DNA of 64,000 bases, taken from Cymbidium sinense (lineage: Eukaryota; Streptophyta; Magnoliopsida; Asparagales; Orchidaceae). Each line of letters begins with the position of its first letter. Within the stretch, counting starts at the first letter, position 1. This document shows positions 1 to 11,035 of this stretch, in pieces. Location: assembly GCA_021442155.1 (NCBI GenBank), contig CM038222.1, positions 22,144,923 to 22,208,922 on the forward strand, read 5' to 3'. Both the position numbers and the translations under genes were made by a program. Below the pieces are notes generated by a model. That model searched no databases, was not told where the DNA came from, and saw only the letters and a list, made by a program, of their open reading frames with translations.

Positions 1-440
1 CACTACGATGTGCTCTCCTCAAGGACTCTTATAAAAAGTAACCTCTAAGATTTGGGCCAACAACTCAATGGTGTATTTGGTGGTGATGGAGCTTGGGCTT
101 TATAACCTTATAAGACTGATTTGGTTATATAAATGAGAATCTCTAAAGATGTTGATGTTTTGGATGCTTAGAGTAATGGCTAACACTGACCGGAATTAGA
201 GCCTCATATTTAGCTTGTTGGTGAAAGAATTGGACATGGTATGAGAATCCCATCACATCATGGTCCCGAAGTTAAGAAACTATTCCTACCCTTGCCTTTC
301 TTGAAATAGTAGATAATGGTTCTTCTCCTATGACCATCAAAGTACATCAAGATGAATGCTAGCATCCCCTAAGTTCACGATTTTTTATCATAGAGATCAT
401 CACTAAGTGGAGTAGAAGTGGGTGCTACTAAGAAATCTAC
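1..440 (-). pseudogene. second (archaeal-type) RNase H of copy A, broken
   Basis: Nucleotide similarity to 25,640-26,030, 29,740-30,200 and 44,330-44,750 identifies this as the extra RNase H downstream of RT. It lacks any long open frame and is shortened by small deletions relative to the 29.4-30.2 kb copy. The enzyme would degrade the RNA strand of the RNA/DNA hybrid during retrotransposition. The fragment continues off the left edge of the window. Confidence 0.7.
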
Positions 441-514
441 TAGCGCTTGTAATTCCACCACACGGAGGGGTATGAAGGTAATGTCAAACTATGAGAGGAT
501 CATGGATCATCATG

Positions 515-770
515 CCAATCATCAGGATAACATCAGATGTTTCATGAGATACTGTAGTGGATTGATCCTAGATATTAAGTTTACCTTATGAGGAAGCACA
601 TAGTGCTTTTGGGATGCAAATATTAAGGCTAGGCATTGCTTCAATGGGTGATAATTAGCCTCATTAGGGATTAAACGATGGTTGAGGTAGTGGAGTGTGT
701 TTTCCTTCCATTCATCATTGGCTTGGGGAAACAAAGCACCAATGGAGTCGTGTAACATAGTAGTGTAAAG
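515..770 (-). pseudogene. RT-linked RNase H fragment, copy A
   Basis: An open stretch of 78 codons contains words typical of the RNase H that follows Ty3/gypsy RT: DSIGALFPQ, ENTLHYLNHRLIP, EANYHPLKQCLALIFASQ and HKVNLISRINPLQYLM. The same segment is better preserved at 44,865-45,125 and 30,331-30,560. In the family this domain removes genomic RNA during minus-strand synthesis. Here it is separated from RT by frameshifts and is dead as a protein. Confidence 0.85.
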
Positions 771-1640
771 TATGAGTTGCTTACCCAGGATAAGGGCTTC
801 TAGATGTCATCAGGTAATGCTTGATGTCTTCAAAGGCATCCTCACACTTGTCATCCCACTTGATCCTTTTGACAAGTCGACAATGGGTGACATCTTTCTA
901 ATAAGTTGATATAAACATCTTAGATATGCCAACCACCCTTGGAATGATCTCGAGTTGAGTTAAACTTTATGGGGTGGCATTTCTAATATCTACCGATGGA
1001 TTTGTCCCCGGTGTCCCAAAAAACCCAAAGAATTTTCCTAAAGCTACTCTGAATGCATATTTTAGGGTTTTCATTTTGAGGTTAAATTATCTTTACTGTT
1101 CAAAAACTACTCTCAAGTCAAAGAGATAGTCTTCCTTTTCTCTACTTTTGACCATGAGATCATCGACATAGACTAACTGATGATGATGAATGAGTTCTTC
1201 AAAGATTCAGTCATAGTCCATATGTAAGACCAACATTTTAAGGGCATCACCTTATAGCAATAGATTGACGGTTCAAAGTAGTGTTTCTTTCATATTCAGG
1301 GGCTATCTTTATTTGGTTAAATCCAGATGAGCCATCCATGAAAGAGAAGACTAAATTTGATGAGGCAATGTCCACCATCAACTCTGGGATTGGTAGTGGA
1401 AATTCAACTTTTGGACATGCCTTATTTAAATCCATAAAATTGACACATATGTGAATTTGGCCATTCTTTTTCTTAACAAGGATGACCCTAGCTATCCAGG
1501 TAGGGTATTTTCTTCATAGATGAAGCCAACATTGATTAGTTTCTTGACTTCATAAATGATCTGTTGTTCTATGTCTAATCGCATTCATCTAGGAGCTTGC
1601 TTGATAGGGTTAGCAGTAGGCTTTATTACTAGTTTATGGA
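770..1640 (-). pseudogene. Ty3/gypsy reverse transcriptase, copy A, broken
   Basis: The N-terminal palm is visible at 1,247-1,435 as DLNKACPKVEFPLP followed by FSFMDGSSGFNQIKIAP, which carries the first catalytic Asp. The second catalytic motif YVDD is intact in codons at 1,159-1,170 within a stretch reading LVYVDDLMVKSR, but lies in another frame relative to the upstream palm. The connection/thumb region is recognisable at about 780-1,080 by nucleotide similarity to 30,600-30,870. Catalytic words survive while the frame is broken several times, as expected of an old copy decaying neutrally. Confidence 0.88.
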
Positions 1641-2159
1641 CTGCTACATCAGGAGCCAATCCAAGCATCTCTTTATAACTCCATGCAAAGTAGTCCATAA
1701 ACTCAATTAATATCCTGCTAAGTAATTGGTTTCAACTTCATTCAACAAAGAATTGATGTATGTCGGGCGTAGATCTTCTTTAGTTCCTAACTTGATTTCT
1801 TAGAGCTCATCGATGGTTGACTTGATCTCTTCAAACCCCATGGTGCATCTTTGACTTCAAAATCATATGAATCATCAAGTTTCTAAGCAGCCCTCATGAG
1901 TTAATGTAATTTGAAAAGAACCTATCGATTCCAAATGATTGGTGATGACTAAGCATTAATCATCATCATCGACCCATCATCAATCAATCAATCTTAATTG
2001 AGAGCTATTTCATTTGTTTTTCTTCCATATTCTTTTAAAATACCTGTACTTTTATGTGTGGATTAATCCTTTTTTTAATAAATTATGAACACATTGCAAG
2101 TACTAATCAAAATGTAATTCTATTAAATATTTATATGAATCATTCTCAAGTTCTAAATC

Positions 2160-2600
2160 AACTTTTTAACTTGAGGATGATGCTCCCAGAAAGAACCTCT
2201 GAGTCTTCACACCTATGGATGACTTAGGGGCTTCCTTAAGTACCAAACCCTTAGCTTTTTGAGAGGAAAGTAGGGTTAGAGCTAAGGTTCCCAACTGATG
2301 CCTAACTATTTCACATATATATTTGGATACACTTATGCTTTGCTTTGGAGCCTGGTATTCATCACTATCTAGCTCAAGTGTCACCTCCAAGGGAATCTAC
2401 TGCTGAGAAGAGATAGATGATGTGCTAACCATATAAGACTTATCTTCTATTGGGTGGCCAATAAGGAGGTTTTCCAGCCATGGGACTGCCTATGAACTAC
2501 CTCTTCCACTGCCTGGTGGAGGTCAATTGTCCTACCCATATGTTCAAATGGAGTAATGAACTATGGGTTGAATCTACCCCACTTCCTCCTCCAAGTCTAT
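2160..2600 (-). pseudogene. protease-RT linker of copy A
   Basis: Minus-strand open stretch (74 codons, 2,166-2,390) between the protease and RT segments. It carries an acidic start (LELDSDEYQAP) and no recognisable catalytic motif. The same nucleotide segment occurs at 46,480-46,720 in copy D, so it is part of the element and not an independent gene. Between 1,640 and 2,160 the sequence also matches copy D but is frameshifted. Confidence 0.6.
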
Positions 2601-3050
2601 TTTAGCTCCCTTTTATTTTCTTTTTCATTTTCTGTTTTCTTTTCTTTTTCTTTTTCTTTTTATTTCATTTTGTTTTACTTTTTCATTTATTTTTAAACTT
2701 TGGCCAAGTTCATGAGAGTAGACTTGTTGATTTTGAGAGAGGTAGTAAGCCGCATCCTCATATATGGCGACCTCCTGAAGAGTAAATGGCTTGAGATCTC
2801 CTTTGACACAATAGATGACCCCACCTCTCACAAACTTCATACACTGATGTAGAGAGGATGGAACTAAGTTTTTCTTATGTATTCATGGTCTCCCAAGCAA
2901 AGCGTTGAAATTTGTATCCAAGTCTATAATTTGAAACTTGGCTTCGGTCTTCCAATCATCTATCTCGAAAGGCAACACTATGGAGCCTAAGGCCTATTGA
3001 CCTCACTTTGGAGTGCAGATTCAATCTTCCCTTCTTAAACTTAGGAGTCT
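2600..3050 (-). pseudogene. C-terminal half of retroviral-type aspartic protease, copy A
   Basis: Reading minus-strand from about 2,980, the sequence gives GSIVLPFEIDDWKTEAKF, then a word equivalent to ALLGRPWIH with a stop in place of Trp, then LVPSSLHQCMKFVRGG. This is the flap-to-C-terminus part of the plant Ty3/gypsy protease. The N-terminal half with the catalytic Asp is not adjacent; the best candidate lies at 10.4-10.7 kb. The C-terminal side ends in a Lys/Arg-rich run (KRKRKRKENRK) encoded by a homopurine tract at 2,600-2,690. Confidence 0.8.
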
Positions 3051-3059
3051 TCTAGACAC

Positions 3060-4870
3060 TAAGACTTTCTTAGTCATAAGACACTTCTGACAATTAGGAA
3101 AACACTTAATCTAAGCCTAAATAATTAGAAGGGTTAATTAAATGATCAAGTTATGCTTTAAGGATTAGGATAATCAACCTCCCCTACAACTAAAATCCAA
3201 TCCATGTTCACCTTCTAAAACCAAACCTCAAGTTCAATTCAAACATCAAATTAAAATCCAAATCCAAGCCCAAATTCCAAAACTAAATGATTGAAGCCCA
3301 TGATCAAATTCAAACTTGAAACCATTCCTAAGCCGTAAGACCTATCCCATGGACTAAGCCAAATCTTAATCCAAATCAATTCAAAATCAATTTATTTTCT
3401 CATAATCAATTTATATCTTCAATCATCTTCCTAAATATAAATCAAATTTACATTCAAATGATCAAAATCAAGGAAACTAAATCAAATTAAATCAAAACCT
3501 TCCTAAGCCATATGACCTATCCCATGGACTTAGCTAAATCTTAATCCAAATCAAGTCAGACTCAATTAATTTTCTCACTAATCAATCATATTTTAATCAT
3601 CTTTACAACTTTAAATGAAATATACATTTAATTAATCAAAACTAAATCAAACCAAATCAAAATCTAAACCTAAGCCACATGACCCAACTCCATGGACTTA
3701 GCCTAATTCCTTTATTCCAAAACCCAAATTCAATTGATTTTTTTCATGAATCAATCATACCTTCTACAATGATCAAGCCAAACCAAAATCAACCCAAGTC
3801 AAACCCAACTTAACCTTTTGACTTGAAATGTTCAAATTAAATAAAACCCATTTGAACCTAAGCCAATTGCAATTGAATTTATATATCAATTTCAAATCCA
3901 TATATAAACTCAACCAAACAAAACTCAACCCATAATTAAGCCAACTAAACATAATTGGTCCACTTGACCCAAAGTGGCCAATTTGACCTATTTGAGCCAA
4001 GTTCTAATCCCAAATTGATTGAACCAAGCCATCAAAACCTCCCATCATGATTGTTGATCACCCTAAGTTGATCAATTGTCCCAAATCAAGTCAAACCAAG
4101 GCAACTTTGTCATTTGACCAAGTCAACCCCTTAACCCATATGAACCCAAACTAGCCAAATTTGAACCTAAGCCAAATCCCTTGAAACCAATGATTCATAC
4201 CATATCAAAATCAATAGTTGTATATGACTTGACCTTCAATTGAGTCAAACCAAACCCAATTGGCCCTCTTGACCCAAGTTGACCCAAATTGACCTAAAAG
4301 ACCAAATTGGGTCAAATCAAAATATAAATCAAATTGAAACTAATGGCTCAAGTTCATTCCAAATTGATTATTGAACTTGACCAAGCCATGACCCAATTGA
4401 ACCCAATTGACCTTCTTAGCCCAAATTGACCTAAAGGTTCAAGTTAGCCTAAATCAAAACCAAATCCAAAGCCAAAGCCTACAATCATCTTCAAACTAAA
4501 CCCAAACCAAACACAAGCATAATTTGGTCAATACTTAACCCATTTGACCTAAATGAATTCAAATGAGCCAAAAATCAAATCTAAGCCAAACTAAACCAAA
4601 CCAATTGAACCAAACATCCAAAATGATCATATGAACTTGAACCAACACTTAGTTTGACCCAATTTGATCAATTGGTTAGCTTTACCCAACCTAACCCAAT
4701 TTGACCTAAATGAGTCAAATTGAGCCAAACCTAACCAAATCGACTCCAATTGACTTAAAATTTGGGCTAACCCACTTTTGGCTCATTTCAAATATGCACA
4801 AATCAAATCCAATGTCAAATGATCATTCTACCCTTAGGTCAAGGGAATCATATGAGACAAATCACCCATT
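3060..4870. repeat. TTGAC-rich non-coding segment (LTR or leader of the Tat-type element)
   Basis: A/T/C-rich, G-poor DNA with no credible coding region. The core TTGAC or its complement GTCAA recurs about 20 times between 3,780 and 4,760, often as TTGACC. The segment is repeated at 47,300-48,730 in copy D with clear base-by-base similarity, including its junction to the protease fragment, so it belongs to the retroelement or to an element inserted in its ancestor. A regulatory (LTR or leader) role is inference. Short open frames here are chance. Confidence 0.6.
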
Positions 4871-5870
4871 TAAGAAGTCATTTCCATTCCTTGGCCACTT
4901 GGTACACTCCCAATGGTCCACCTACTAGGACATTGTCAATCACCAATGGGTGGTTGGATCGGCCATGACCCATGGGAGGTGAAATCACTTCATCCTCCCC
5001 ATTGGAGCATTTGAAACACATAGGACGCCCATGATTCCTCTTTGGTAGCCATCTCCAAACCTTCAACCAACCAACTCGAGCCAACTTACCTCTTCCCCAC
5101 CACTCCACTCCTCGAGATGCCTGCGACCACTAGAAACTAAACCACCCATCATCTCAAGGTGAAGTTATCAACCCTCATTTCCACTCAAGCACACAAAAAA
5201 AATCATTCCTTAGAGCTCCAAGACGAGTCCTATAGCCATTCCCTAAGCTCCCAACCTCATTCATCGATCAAAAAATGCTATTCCCATCCATCTCAAAATA
5301 AGACACTCCCATTTTCAACCTAACTTCCACATTTCTCCATCAAACTCAAAGTAACTTTGCACACACCTTCTCTAGGCCTCGTAGAGCCACAATAAATCAT
5401 CTCCAAGCTTCTTGAGCACCAGAGGTGGGACTTCAATCAAATTTGAGCTTCAAATCATCAGTTCATCGCCTTCCTAGTGAATGTTGAAGAGTTGATCCTA
5501 TTATCGCTCAACAGGGCTTCGTCTCCACTACATGAAGCTTCCTTAATCATTCGAGCCACCAATCTTGAGCTCCAATGAGGTATGCTTCCAAAATTGATCC
5601 AAATGAGCCACCAATCTCATCTTGACCATTGGATTGATCGATGTCGGAAGGTGGGATCCTTGGAGTTGACGAGCTCGTAAGCATCAAGTGAGCAATGGCG
5701 AACTCCATTCTCCTCGATGACGTTAGATCATGCACCATCCGTTCCATGTGATCAGAATGGATAGTCGTGATTAGATCTGATAGATCAATCACATTTAATC
5801 ATATTAAGCTATGGAATTAATTGTAGCCGTTCGATCTGAGATAGGATGGCAAATGAAAAAGTGCATCCAT
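4870..5870. other. non-coding stretch, more GC-balanced, unassigned
   Basis: About 1 kb with higher G and C content than its flanks. Two minus-strand open stretches of 76 and 81 codons (4,878-5,108 and 5,547-5,792) show no domain I recognise. I consider them chance frames inside a retroelement LTR or leader. There is no match to other parts of the window, because copy D is truncated before this point. Confidence 0.4.
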
Positions 5871-7270
5871 CGCCACTACGTAGGCTCTAAATCGAATAAG
5901 TTTTAAAAGCATGCCGCACGCCATACATGGCACCAACAAGATTAGAAATTAAGGCTTAATTAATCATTTTAATGCCTAAACTTCTAAAAATCATAAAAAA
6001 TCATAGAAAATAAACAAAATGCAAATAAATACTCATTTTAAAGGTATTTAAAATTAATTAAAAATGATCTTAACAAATTTTAATATAATAAAGTTTAATT
6101 AAGGTTTAATTATAAAATTAATTAGCTTAATTACTCCTTAATTACTTGAGCAATTAATCCCAAATTTTGTTGGTAAATTTAATGGGATGACCTCTACCTC
6201 CCATGATTTTCTTGGGATTTATTACTCACTTAATTAGGAAAATTGACTAATTAAACCTTAACTACTCTTTTAAGTTAATTAATGATTAATTAAGCCCATG
6301 AATAGTAATAAATTGGTTAATTAAGTTTATTAATCATTGTTCAACAGTAAGTGAAATAAGGGATAGGGTTGAGACCCCTTTCCTAAGTTCATTTCACCCT
6401 TTTAAAATGAGATTAATTAAGATTTAACAAGTAATTAAGTCACTTAATTAAATTGAAATCATAATCACATCAAACCTTAATTAATTAAATCATGGGGTAG
6501 ATATTTAGGTGTTTAATAACCTAAAGGAGTTTAATGAAATTATGGTTAGCTGACATTTGTGCAAAAACCATAAGAGTAATTAATTAAGTCCCTTAATCTA
6601 ATTAATTATTAATCATGAGCCAATTGCATTAGCCCTTTATTTCCTAGATCAAGTTAATTTTCCATGCATATCATGTCCTCATAATTATTAAGTTAATTAC
6701 TTTAAGGTGACATGTAAGGTAATTAATTCATCTAATTAAGGTTCAACTTAATTAACCCATAAAATCAACTTAATTACATTTATATTTAAATGAAATCACT
6801 AATGTGGGAATGGGTTTAAATCAACAAGTGATGATTTCTCTTATCCCTTTAAATCAAATCAAATCCAAAACTTAATTAATAAAGAAGTTTGGTTTTGCTT
6901 GAAATAATCTTATTTGATTTGATTGTCCTTAAGAACTAGTTTGGTTGAATGAATCACATGCTCATATTTGATTCTCCTTCCAATCATGTTAAATTGGGTA
7001 TGTCATTTAAATTCATTCATAAATCTTTTCAAAATCAAATAAAATAAAATGGATTACCTTTATGTAAGTTTACATGTGTTGATTTAATTAATATATGTGT
7101 GACTATTATCACTATTAAACCCAAATGTATTTTTCAAAAGCTTATAAGTCAATAATAATATGTGTTATGATGCTAGTTGTAAATACATAAGAAATGCATG
7201 TGCTTATAGCTTAAGTGTATGAATGTTGAGTTCCCTTTCCTCTATTTATTTGATTTATAAGATTGAATGG
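5870..7270. other. AT-rich non-coding DNA
   Basis: Strongly AT-rich sequence dominated by the words TTAATTAA and ATTAATT. There is no open frame worth reporting, no tRNA and no recognisable terminal repeat. It sits within the long insert that separates the two halves of the protease of copy A. Confidence 0.6.
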
Positions 7271-7274
7271 TAAT

Positions 7275-7890
7275 GGGTATATAGTCTGGACATCCTGGGA
7301 ACATGAGACTTTAGCTAGCCCCAACGAGGTCATTTGATTACCTCACTTCCCTAGTTTAACAATGGCATGTACCCATTTGATTTTGTTCTTATCTATTTCA
7401 ACATTAGAATTTGGATAGAACTTTAATTCATATATATAAATGATTCAATAAAAACAAAATACAATCTGTGTATGGTTTTCTTTCCCTCATTTATGTATAC
7501 ATCCATGTGTGTCCAATAAAAGCAAGTTTATAGTCTGGACATCCCGGAATACGAGGCTTTAATTAGCCCCAAGGAGGTCATTTGATTACCTCACTTCCCT
7601 GGTTTAACAACAACATGTACTTTCCTATATCTTTGTACATGTATATGTATATGTGATTAGTTAATGAAAATCTCATTTTACATTAAAATTGCATGCATTC
7701 ATAATTGACTAAGTGGTTGAATTAATTATCCATATGATTTTGAGCTTACTTCCTATGTTCATGTATATGAATTTACATATGTTTAAATGCAAATGGGTAT
7801 ATAGTCTTGGCATCCCGAATGAGGCTTTAGCTATCTCCAAGGAGGTCATTTGATTACCCCAATTCCCGGTTTAACAATAGCACATGCCTA
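7275..7890. repeat. three dispersed-tandem copies of a ~90-bp element
   Basis: Copies at about 7,275-7,374, 7,528-7,620 and 7,800-7,888, spaced 253 and about 270 bp apart. Each contains TATAGTCT-GG-CATCC, then GAGGCTTTA(A/G)-TA--C, then AGGTCATTTGATTACC and finally GGTTTAACAA. Between the copies lies AT-rich spacer rich in ATGTATAT words. This is a diverged tandem array with a ~260-bp period whose conserved half is the 90-bp core. Function unknown. Confidence 0.85.
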
Positions 7891-10390
7891 TTTAATTTCA
7901 TTCTTATGTCCTTTTGCATAAGAATTTGGATTAAGTTTTAAGATAATATGTTTAAATAATTCAATCAAATAAAATATAAATTCTAAACATACATATACAT
8001 TCATCATTTAAGTGGTAAAATATGTTGCATGTATAGATACTTAGTATTAAATCATATGCATATTACATGTGATGGAAAGGAATGATTTAATATATGTCAT
8101 GTGGTAGTAATTCAATTAAATTAATCTTAACATGTCTTTCATTTTGAATGGGATTATTTAAAGTTAACCTAAACTTAGGATTAATTAAATCATTTAATAA
8201 GCCATTCACTAAAGATAACTAAATCAAATTAATAAACTTTAGAATGTGACTTAAGGTTGGGATGAAAGAGGGCAATCCTCTTTTCCTCTTTCTATAACAC
8301 TTAGTTGCTAAGTGTAATCAGATGAAACAAAAGAAAACCAAATTAAAATTCTCAAATAAACTACTTCTAGTGAAATCAACCTTTGATGTTAAATTGAATC
8401 CTTCTACACTTAGAAAATACAACAGTAATGTCTAACAAGACTTACATCATAAGCCTTAATATAAACATTATAATTAAGTCACCACTTCTAGCTCTATGTT
8501 AGGGATGATGTGATGTATGCTTTGTGATGTATTATTTTAGATTGGATATTAGGGTGTATGCTTCATAGACTAGATGATAGGCCAATATTAGCCTAATTAT
8601 GTTTTCTGTGGGGGATTATGCTTAAGGGTTTCCTAAAAATTAATGTGAATGCTCTTTTTGTAGGTTGCTTAAATCCTTAAGCATGATCCAAGTTAGGACA
8701 GTGGGCTTAGTTAGTGTAGTGTCTATGCTAAGTATAAATTATAAATACAACTTCTTGGGATTATATGTATATTTAGCTAACCTTTATTTTGTATGTGTAG
8801 TTAGATTTACTTTCCCACATAAATATAATTTTTCCAATAGGAATTAGGATTATTGTGGGGATTAGGATGATTATAAGGCATTGTCCTGGTGCCCCTGTGG
8901 ATGCTTAACATAAGCACCATCCATATCAAAGAAGGAACCAAATTAGAAATGGAGATGTAAAGAAAGAAGACCCCATACATTTAATACAATTATAATTATT
9001 CTTTCATATTTTAGGTGTAAGGGTAGAGCTTGACTACCCATCTTTTCTCTCATCTGTTGCACGTACTAACCGAACAGCCTTTTATTCTTTTATGATAGTT
9101 TATATAATTGTTTGATGTTATGTTTACATTGTGCATTAGAGACGCATGCTTTTCATAGTTTCTTAAATGATTGATGCTTTAATGTGTGGCTTGACATTAG
9201 GCTCTTAGGATAAAAATAACTTTTCTACCAAACTAATCACTCATAACTAAATATTAAACAACTCATAACCTCATCATATAGCCTAAGACATAAATAAGAT
9301 AATTAAAAGATTTAGCAACCCTTAGCTATATGTTGTATGTTTCACATCATGCATGCATATTCTTTCTCTCTTGACCATGAATGATCTCCATCCTTGCATA
9401 AAAAAAGAATGCTTGACTTGTGAGGGCATCCATTGTGGTGGAGAACACCTTCTAATTTGACCCATAACCTATTTCATCATGCATTTAGGAATAAGAAATC
9501 CTAAAGCCTCTGTCAAAATGATGTTTATAAAATGAAATAAAATTTGAAATAATTTTGCATCTATAGATTAAGTCATATGCTCATAACACTCATGCTCTAG
9601 TCTCTTAGGGAGTGTGTTTAGGACTTTAGTGTCTTTCTAATTAAATAACTACCCTAGCTATCTTGCAATTCATAAGACTGGACTACATGGTTTTAAAATT
9701 GTAGGAAGAGTTAGCTACCCATGATGATTATAAGTCAAGAAGTCAAATATTCTCTCTCTTGTAGAGGTAAACCCTTATTTCCACCTGCTTAGATTTAGGT
9801 CGTGGTTTAGTACATAAAGCTTTCTAGATTTAGGATCCGAGGTAGCTATTTCCTTGTGCTAGCATACCTCACCTTAGCATCCCCACAACCTTGTGTTGGT
9901 GGATTATAAGCCCTAGTAATCTAATTAAATTTCAACTCAAAACATATAAATCTCCTCAACTTCAAAATTATAAAGCCCAACCATAAGATAAATTGGAATG
10001 CTCACTAAGCTTCCTAGTATCATGAGCATTTCCTACTTATTTCATTTGAATTCCAAAAATAAGTCTTCTAATTGAACTTTCCCAATTGATTTTCCAAATA
10101 CAACTAATCCTTTGATAGTCTAACCTTGAAATCTTTGAAGATGATATTTGTCTACTTTGATCAAGAGTACTTAGGAAATTTCATTTTCTAAGATGTAATT
10201 AACTATGGAGGCTTGTCTCCATAAGGAATTTAAGAACCTGGTTTAATATAAATCTTACTTTATTTATCCATATAAAGTAGGGGAAAAATCTCTGGTACAT
10301 TTGAAGACCCATCATGCCTTAGGAGTCTTTATTACATGATTAGGTCTATTGTAGGGTGATGCCTCTATCTTTTGAGATATTACATCATAC
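7890..10390. other. non-coding DNA ending at the gag/protease remnant
   Basis: Moderately AT-rich. I see no protein domain, RNA gene or repeat in it beyond short AT words. A 60-codon open frame at 8,665-8,847 has no features and is judged chance. The right end, about 10,330-10,390, carries ATTACATCATACATCA, a plausible LTR-like terminus ending in CA. I could not find a matching terminal repeat at the left end near 3,060. Confidence 0.45.
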
Positions 10391-11035
10391 ATCAATGTTG
10401 TACCCGATCACCTCAAAAAGTATCCCCCCCATACAACCAAAAATAAACACCACAAGGCCCTCTCGCCTTGTTCACTGAATCATCTCAACATCATCCTTTC
10501 TTTTTGGAGTTTGGAGATGTCGATCCTCAAGTAGGAAAGGGTTCTTAGACTCATAATGTTGATATACACCGGGTCAACCGTAACTCTAGATAGCTTATAT
10601 TTGCCAACATCCACTACAATGTAAAGAGTTTGGTCATCCCTGGAGTAAGTCTTGATCAAATGTAACTCTTAAGATGTCCTTGAGTGGAATTTCTCCTCTT
10701 TAGTAGTGCTGAGCTAAGCATATCTCTAGATCAAGTAAGGCCTTGATTAGAGATTCCCTCATCTTTTTGGATAATATAAGATCATTATATATGCTTAACT
10801 TGGCAGGAAACTTTCTAAGGTGAGCTAGGACATTGTAATCAACTCTAGCTTGGCCCTCGATAAGCATATCCATGGGTGGAGCATCCTATGGAGCGACTAT
10901 CTGCTAACTAGAACTAATGACTTGCTTACCCTTATCGTAAGCTACCAGGAGGTAGAACTCATTGCATAGATTGACTGTGACTTCTTGGAATGATGAGCTT
11001 ATGGAGTTCTACCTTTACATACCTACATTTTCTCC
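10390..11035 (-). pseudogene. N-terminal half of Ty3/gypsy protease plus upstream spacer, broken
   Basis: Minus-strand reading shows ARVDYNVLAHLRKFPAKLSI and SKKMRESLIKALLDLEI. Further on comes VDVGKYKLSRVTVDPVYINI, followed by MSLRTLSYLRIDISKLQKER. The VDP-IN stretch lines up with the plant Ty3/gypsy protease active site (DTG or DPG followed by S-N), but the Gly is replaced. Several stops interrupt the frame. The reading dies at about 10,390, before the LLGRPW-type C-terminal half, which is instead found at 2.9 kb. I infer one element split by ~7.3 kb of inserted DNA; two different element copies is the alternative. Confidence 0.7.

Larger units (their letters stand above)
1..3060 (-). mobile_element. 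Ty3/gypsy (Tat-type) pol fragment, copy A
   Basis: Decayed LTR-retrotransposon polyprotein read on the minus strand. From high to low coordinates it holds the C-terminal half of the aspartic protease, a linker, reverse transcriptase, RT-linked RNase H and the start of a second RNase H. The order RT, RNase H, second RNase H, then integrase (integrase visible in copies B-D) is that of the plant Tat lineage. Many frameshifts and stops interrupt it, so no functional polyprotein is possible. The window edge cuts the second RNase H. At about 3,050 the coding similarity ends abruptly and non-coding AT-rich DNA begins; copy D has the same junction near 47,300. Family assignment is firm; the Tat lineage is likely but inferred from domain order alone. 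Confidence 0.88.

Noticed and set aside
4710..5792. Frames of 72-81 codons on both strands (4,710-4,928, 4,878-5,108, 5,547-5,792).
   Set aside because: Overlapping on opposite strands in a non-coding retroelement segment, with no domain and no counterpart in copy D.
3037..10331. The shared word CTTAGGAGTCTT at both edges as a target-site duplication.
   Set aside because: At 12 bp it is too long for a usual 4-6-bp LTR-element duplication, and neither copy is followed by a convincing TG...CA terminus, so it is noted in the split-protease finding but not called.
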